Of a stretch of 64,000 bases of DNA, positions 60,580 through 64,000 are shown one piece after another. The DNA comes from Fasciola hepatica (lineage: Eukaryota > Platyhelminthes > Trematoda > Plagiorchiida > Fasciolidae). A program made the translations under genes and the position numbers. Where the stretch lies: positions 2,046,001-2,110,000 of the forward strand of contig CANUEZ040000062.1 in the NCBI GenBank assembly GCA_948099385.1, given 5' to 3'. The notes under the pieces are model-generated. The model did no database searches. It was not told the DNA's origin and saw nothing but the letters and a program-made list of their open reading frames with translations. Each line of letters opens with the position of its first letter. Positions within the stretch are counted from its first letter, which is position 1.

Positions 60580-62025
60580 ATATTCCTAATTCATTAGACG
60601 TTGACCACTTGGTTGTACGGCTAGCAGTCCACATGATTCCTCATCGCTCTCAAGCGTTGCCCGTCCGTCACACACACACACACACACACACGCTGAACCG
60701 CAACTCTTTTGATTGACTAGACTGTTCGATTGGGCTCCGAATTCTGATCGGCTGCATCCGGCAGGCATGTATAATCACACATGTGTACTGATGCATGCAC
60801 ACACGCACCCACACAAGACCGTGACCTGTTCGACCCGTGACTAATCGTGTATTTGTGTGCCTGAGCGAATCCCTGCCCTACTCACTGGTTGGTCAGAACC
60901 ACCGATCGATTTCCGCCTGTTCGCCTTTCCGTTCGTTTGTCCCTTATATGCGCGTTCCTTTCCTTGTCATTGTTTGTAGTGGTCGTTTCGCTAACCAACT
61001 TGGTGACTTGTCCCTCGGTCAATTGGCCATAGTACGTGTTATCCTTTTTGACCTGTACGGAACGGTAATAAACGGTGATTCCCCTGAGGACGCCACGTTC
61101 TGAGATTTGTACATTTACCCCTTTGATTGATTATTGTTTGCAGTACCGCTAATAAACCTCAGCTAGTTTGATTTGGTTTCTGAGGCGAGCGTGTAATGTC
61201 CAGCCACCGGAACGTTCGAGCGACGCGTAGCAACCAATTTCGACACAATTCAAAACAAAGTCGATTCCAAATAGCTACGGTACTATATACAACAAATTAA
61301 TTAATTTTACAATAATCAAACCTCAATAGTGTTCCTTCTGGGCTCTTTCGCTCCAAATTGGACAACAAATCAACAACTGCAGCTGAGTTGCAGCAAAAGG
61401 TTAGATACAGAAGATAAGATTACCAAATACAGTCACAACGAAGTTCAAGCTGAGCGACTCACGCTCGAGGCAACGGTAGGAGTCTGGTTTATGACAAAGA
61501 TTTAGAGAAATAAAAGAAACAATCGGAATTCCAGCAAAGATAGTTCATACGAATGATAAATGTCGTTTGTAACATGGACGCTAATGCATGGAACGGAGTT
61601 TCCTGAACTCCTTTACAGAGCGCGTCACTCCAACTCGGCCTAGACAACGGATAAATTTGACTAAAGTTCAGGAATCGGACGTACGTATCTAACAGTCCAT
61701 TTCTGTTGAGGCCGAAGATATACTCCCGGTCTGCTTTTCCACTCTCTCAGGCAAATCAACCAAATCACAATCCGTCTACGAAATTTTTTACGTGACAATA
61801 TTCTCCTCGTACAAATACTTCTTTCTCATACATCTTCCTGGTTTTCCTTCGAATCTTCTCTAAAAAGTGATTTCAAACTTTTCATAGAGACAATCAGTTT
61901 AATTTTCAACATGTGCTGACCCTTAAAAGCCTTCTTCCACTTCTGTGATGAAGTCCTTAGGAAGATGGAAGGAATATTTCTACAAATCCCGGAATAATTC
62001 TGAAGTAAGATAAATTTTTCTCTTT
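60580..62025. other. Unrecognised DNA with CA microsatellite
   Basis: A CA run lies at 60669-60692. No gene, LTR pair or RNA was recognised. If the CR1 pieces at 59450 and 62030 belong together, this interval was inserted between them or replaces lost CR1 sequence. Confidence 0.35.
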
Positions 62026-62029
62026 GAAA

Positions 62030-62908
62030 GGAGAAAGAGCAATTAAACACACGGACTCGCTGTATGCTAATCAACTCCTATACAGCCACATCAGTGACCG
62101 ACTAAGGGAAGGTATTCGGCTCCTGTGTGGAAAGAAAACGAAACAAGTGGAATTTGCTGCGGACGTCTACAGTATCAACAGTGCATTCATCCACTCATCA
62201 AATGACTCTCCAATTGTATTGATTCCAGAAGATGGTATGCACGTAACCCCATTCTCTACCGAGAGAGTATTTAGGCTTCTTTATACTTCCAAAATAACTT
62301 CAGGTCTTGGAACTAATGGCTGATGGTTCTATTTCTCTGACCGTTATAGATACTTCTCTCTTAAATATTTGTGCTTGTTTTCTATTCCTGATTGCTGGAG
62401 ACCAGTCACCATTATTTCCGTACACAAACCTTGTAATTCGGATGTTACAGCTAAACGCTTCCGTCCCATTGCTCTAACTTCATCTGGTCTTAAACTTACA
62501 GAAATTGAATTCTTCTTCCAACTGTCTCGATGACCCCTTACGGTTCGCCTATTGACTGAACAGGTCCACTGTGGATGCTATCGTTTCTATAGTTCACCAC
62601 GTAACCAAATCCTTGGATGGATCAGCGAAGTCTGAGCGATGTTTTTCTAGACTACTCATCCACTTTTGATTCTATTCGGCGGTCTCTCCTCCTTCGTACA
62701 CTGGAAGCCTTCGGCTGTCTCACACACCTTTATTAACACGATTATCTGATTATTTTACCAACAGAACTCAGTACTCAAGACTAAGTTTTAAAACATCCAA
62801 AGCCTTGGCAAATAATTCAGGAGAGCATGTGGGAGCTGTCCTTCACTCTTATTTATCTTCCACCTACTTTAGTGATCTTTCATCCAATTCTCCTGCACAT
62901 TTACTAAA
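62030..62908 (+). mobile_element. CR1-like LINE linker and RT fragment
   Basis: The linker reads NSAFIHSSNDSPIVLIPEDG and FRLLYTSKITSGLGTNG (62170-62325). RT motifs follow: FRPIALTSSGLKLTEIEF (62460-62510), FLDYSSTFDSIRRSLLLRTL (about 62645-62705) with its catalytic aspartate kept, and FTLIYLPPT-type motif B downstream. It ends exactly where the 79-bp repeat begins (62909), before the YADD box. It is frameshifted and inactive. Confidence 0.78.
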
Positions 62909-63027
62909 ACATATGTCACGCAATTACTTGCGAGTAGTGTGGGATTGTTTAATTTTCGTTTGATTGACTGTCCTTTTGGACTCCACGTTTCACGCGCAAA
63001 CCTCAGGTCATCCGACCAACCTGCACT

Positions 63028-63087
63028 CGGAAGCACCAGACTCGAGTTTCGCTCTTGTTAGAGCTCATCAGTGGTGCATATCCTCCG
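63028..63087 (-). ncRNA. Type I hammerhead ribozyme
   Basis: The minus strand contains every part of a hammerhead in the correct order: outer stem I CGGAG, internal bulge, inner stem I GCACCA, core CTGATGA, stem II GCTC with loop TAACAA and GAGC, core GAAA, a minimal stem III ACTC/GAGT, cleavage triplet GTC, inner stem I return TGGTGC, and outer return TTCCG. Predicted cleavage is between the complements of 63039 and 63038. The tiny stem III with almost no loop is the layout known from schistosome SINE hammerheads and from Penelope-linked and metazoan retrozyme hammerheads, which often work best as dimers. All conserved core bases are present, so self-cleavage is expected. Activity is inferred, not shown. 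Confidence 0.88.
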
Positions 63088-63156
63088 CCACACCCAGGGT
63101 TTGAACCCGGGCCCTCCCATCTCGAAGGCGTGTGTCTTACCACTGCGCCAACCCGC
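63087..63156 (-). mobile_element. tRNA-like Pol III promoter of hammerhead SINE
   Basis: On minus, A box TTGGCGCAGTGG (63140-63151) and B box GGGTTCAAACC (63098-63108) have tRNA spacing, and the T arm CCGGG-TTCAAAC-CCTGG forms with one wobble. The anticodon stem is poor, so this is a tRNA-derived promoter and not a tRNA gene. The hammerhead starts immediately at its 3' end, which would place the ribozyme in the Pol III transcript. Confidence 0.7.
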
Positions 63157-63374
63157 TCCCGTTCGAGCTGATCCGAATCACCAAGTTAAGCTTGTATAGA
63201 TGTCGTTCTCTATGACAGCCAGAAATGCCCGACAGCTTTCAAATGGAGACACGGTTCCGGACCTAGTTAACTCCAAGCGAATGCCTCCCACCAATCAGGT
63301 CTTCTCCACAGGATGAGGGCAACGGACCCACATTTTTAAACCTGCTTCGCGTTTTTGGTACATATGTCACGCAA

Positions 63375-64000
63375 TTACTTGCGAGTAGTGTGGGATTGTT
63401 TAATTTTCGTTTGATTGACTGTCCTTTTGGACTCCACGGGTGGTTCGGGTGGTAACTCGCTCGATGCAGGTGACTGAGAGGCTTGAGTAGGTGTGAATTG
63501 GCCGAGCGGCTTGCACTCAATGACGGCAGGCTTGAGACGGTCGATAGATACGGTGTCGTGTCGTCCGCTAATATCTATGACAAATGTTTTGCCCTACGTT
63601 TTATCACCCGAAACGGGCCAGTGTATGGCGCTTGTAGTGGTGATCGAACGCCATCGACGCGAAGGAATACGTGAGTAGCGGTTCCTAACGCAGTTGGGAC
63701 ATAACTCGTAGACTGTTGTTCACGCGGCGGACTGGCCTTGAGCACTCGCATGTGCTGCGTAAGACGCTGAGCATAGTTACCGTAGTCGAAAGTCACGGTT
63801 GGTGAGGGGGCTACCAACTCCACAGGCAGACGAAGTGTACAGCCATATACTAGTACGGCCGGTGTTGTGTGTAACTCCTCCTTAACGGTACTACGCAGGC
63901 TTAAAAGTGCTAATGGTAGTGTTTCACTCCAAAGGGGGTTACCGTTTGCTCGAAGGGCGGCTTTTAATTGCCGGTGGAAACGCTCGACCATACAATTGGC
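63375..64000 (-). pseudogene. Ty3/Gypsy pol C-terminus (integrase), runs off right edge
   Basis: The minus frame reads MVERFHRQLKAALRANG at the right edge, the end of the integrase core with the VERFH catalytic glutamate region, then TPAVLVYGCTLRLPVELV and HVFLRVDGVRSPLQAPYTG. After one frameshift at about 63585 it continues with FVIDISGRHDTVSIDRLKP and ends at the stop 63375-63377. Apart from that frameshift it is well preserved, much better than the Gypsy at 37175, and belongs to a different Gypsy lineage. Its last 60 or so bases form part of the 79-bp duplicated segment. Confidence 0.85.

Larger units (their letters stand above)
62909..63438 (-). repeat. Hammerhead/SINE unit between identical 79-bp direct repeats
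   Basis: 62909-62987 and 63360-63438 are identical over 79 bp and differ at the next base on both sides. The copy at 63360 continues into the Gypsy pol frame and carries its last codons and stop; the copy at 62909 is detached. Between them lie 372 bp with the tRNA-like promoter and hammerhead ribozyme. Perfect identity in otherwise decayed surroundings implies a recent event. It may be an unusually long target duplication, a tandem duplication, or a terminally redundant copy of a 451-bp unit. Confidence 0.8.

Overview
The window looks like repeat-rich intergenic DNA from the nuclear genome of a digenean trematode. Base composition is fairly balanced, unlike the strongly AT-rich schistosomes, so a liver- or lung-fluke-type genome is my best guess. 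The evidence is the mix of transposon fossils: RTE-type and CR1/Jockey-like LINEs, Penelope-like elements with a GIY-YIG domain, Ty3/Gypsy elements resembling the trematode CsRn1 type, a BEL/Pao remnant, and a tRNA-derived SINE carrying a hammerhead ribozyme. Nothing bacterial, viral-episomal or organellar is visible. All family assignments were made by eye from translated motifs; no database search was possible.

Only one intact, gene-like reading frame stands out: a 565-residue minus-strand protein at 2921-4618. It has a PTB/PH-like N-terminus and a long low-complexity tail. Its leader holds a start-stop mini-ORF and a polypyrimidine/AG acceptor-like site, and a polyadenylation signal lies downstream. 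Every other coding region I recognise is a broken retroelement.

Layout from left to right: RTE 3' end (1-1000); the PTB-like gene (2921-4618); a long stretch with little recognisable content, with a tRNA-like SINE at 7734; a Penelope-like element (17243-19484); CR1 tail (20360); BEL/Pao integrase remnant (22186); a second Penelope fragment (23716); a ~600 bp ATAC microsatellite (25973-26574); an unclassified repeat family with copies at 28190, 33250 and 49405; a third Penelope fragment (34097); a Gypsy composite in the order integrase-LTR-gag-protease-RT (37175-41360) with two younger insertions in it; CR1 pieces (41725, 46850); a reverse-oriented relative of one inserted LTR (46058); RTE 3' end (48318); a nearly complete but decayed minus-strand RTE ending in a TA microsatellite (51814-55140); another RTE 3' end (58190); a CR1 endonuclease (59450) and CR1 RT (62030) separated by a tRNA/hammerhead SINE; and a second Gypsy pol (63375 to the right edge).

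The most interesting part is 62909-63438. A well-formed type I hammerhead ribozyme directly abuts a tRNA-like A/B-box promoter on the minus strand. The pair sits between two identical 79-bp direct repeats that are also the 3' end of the neighbouring Gypsy pol frame. A decayed relative lies at 60183-60577. The best-supported mechanistic history is in the Gypsy composite, where two separate insertions carry clear target-site duplications (ATAT and GATAG).
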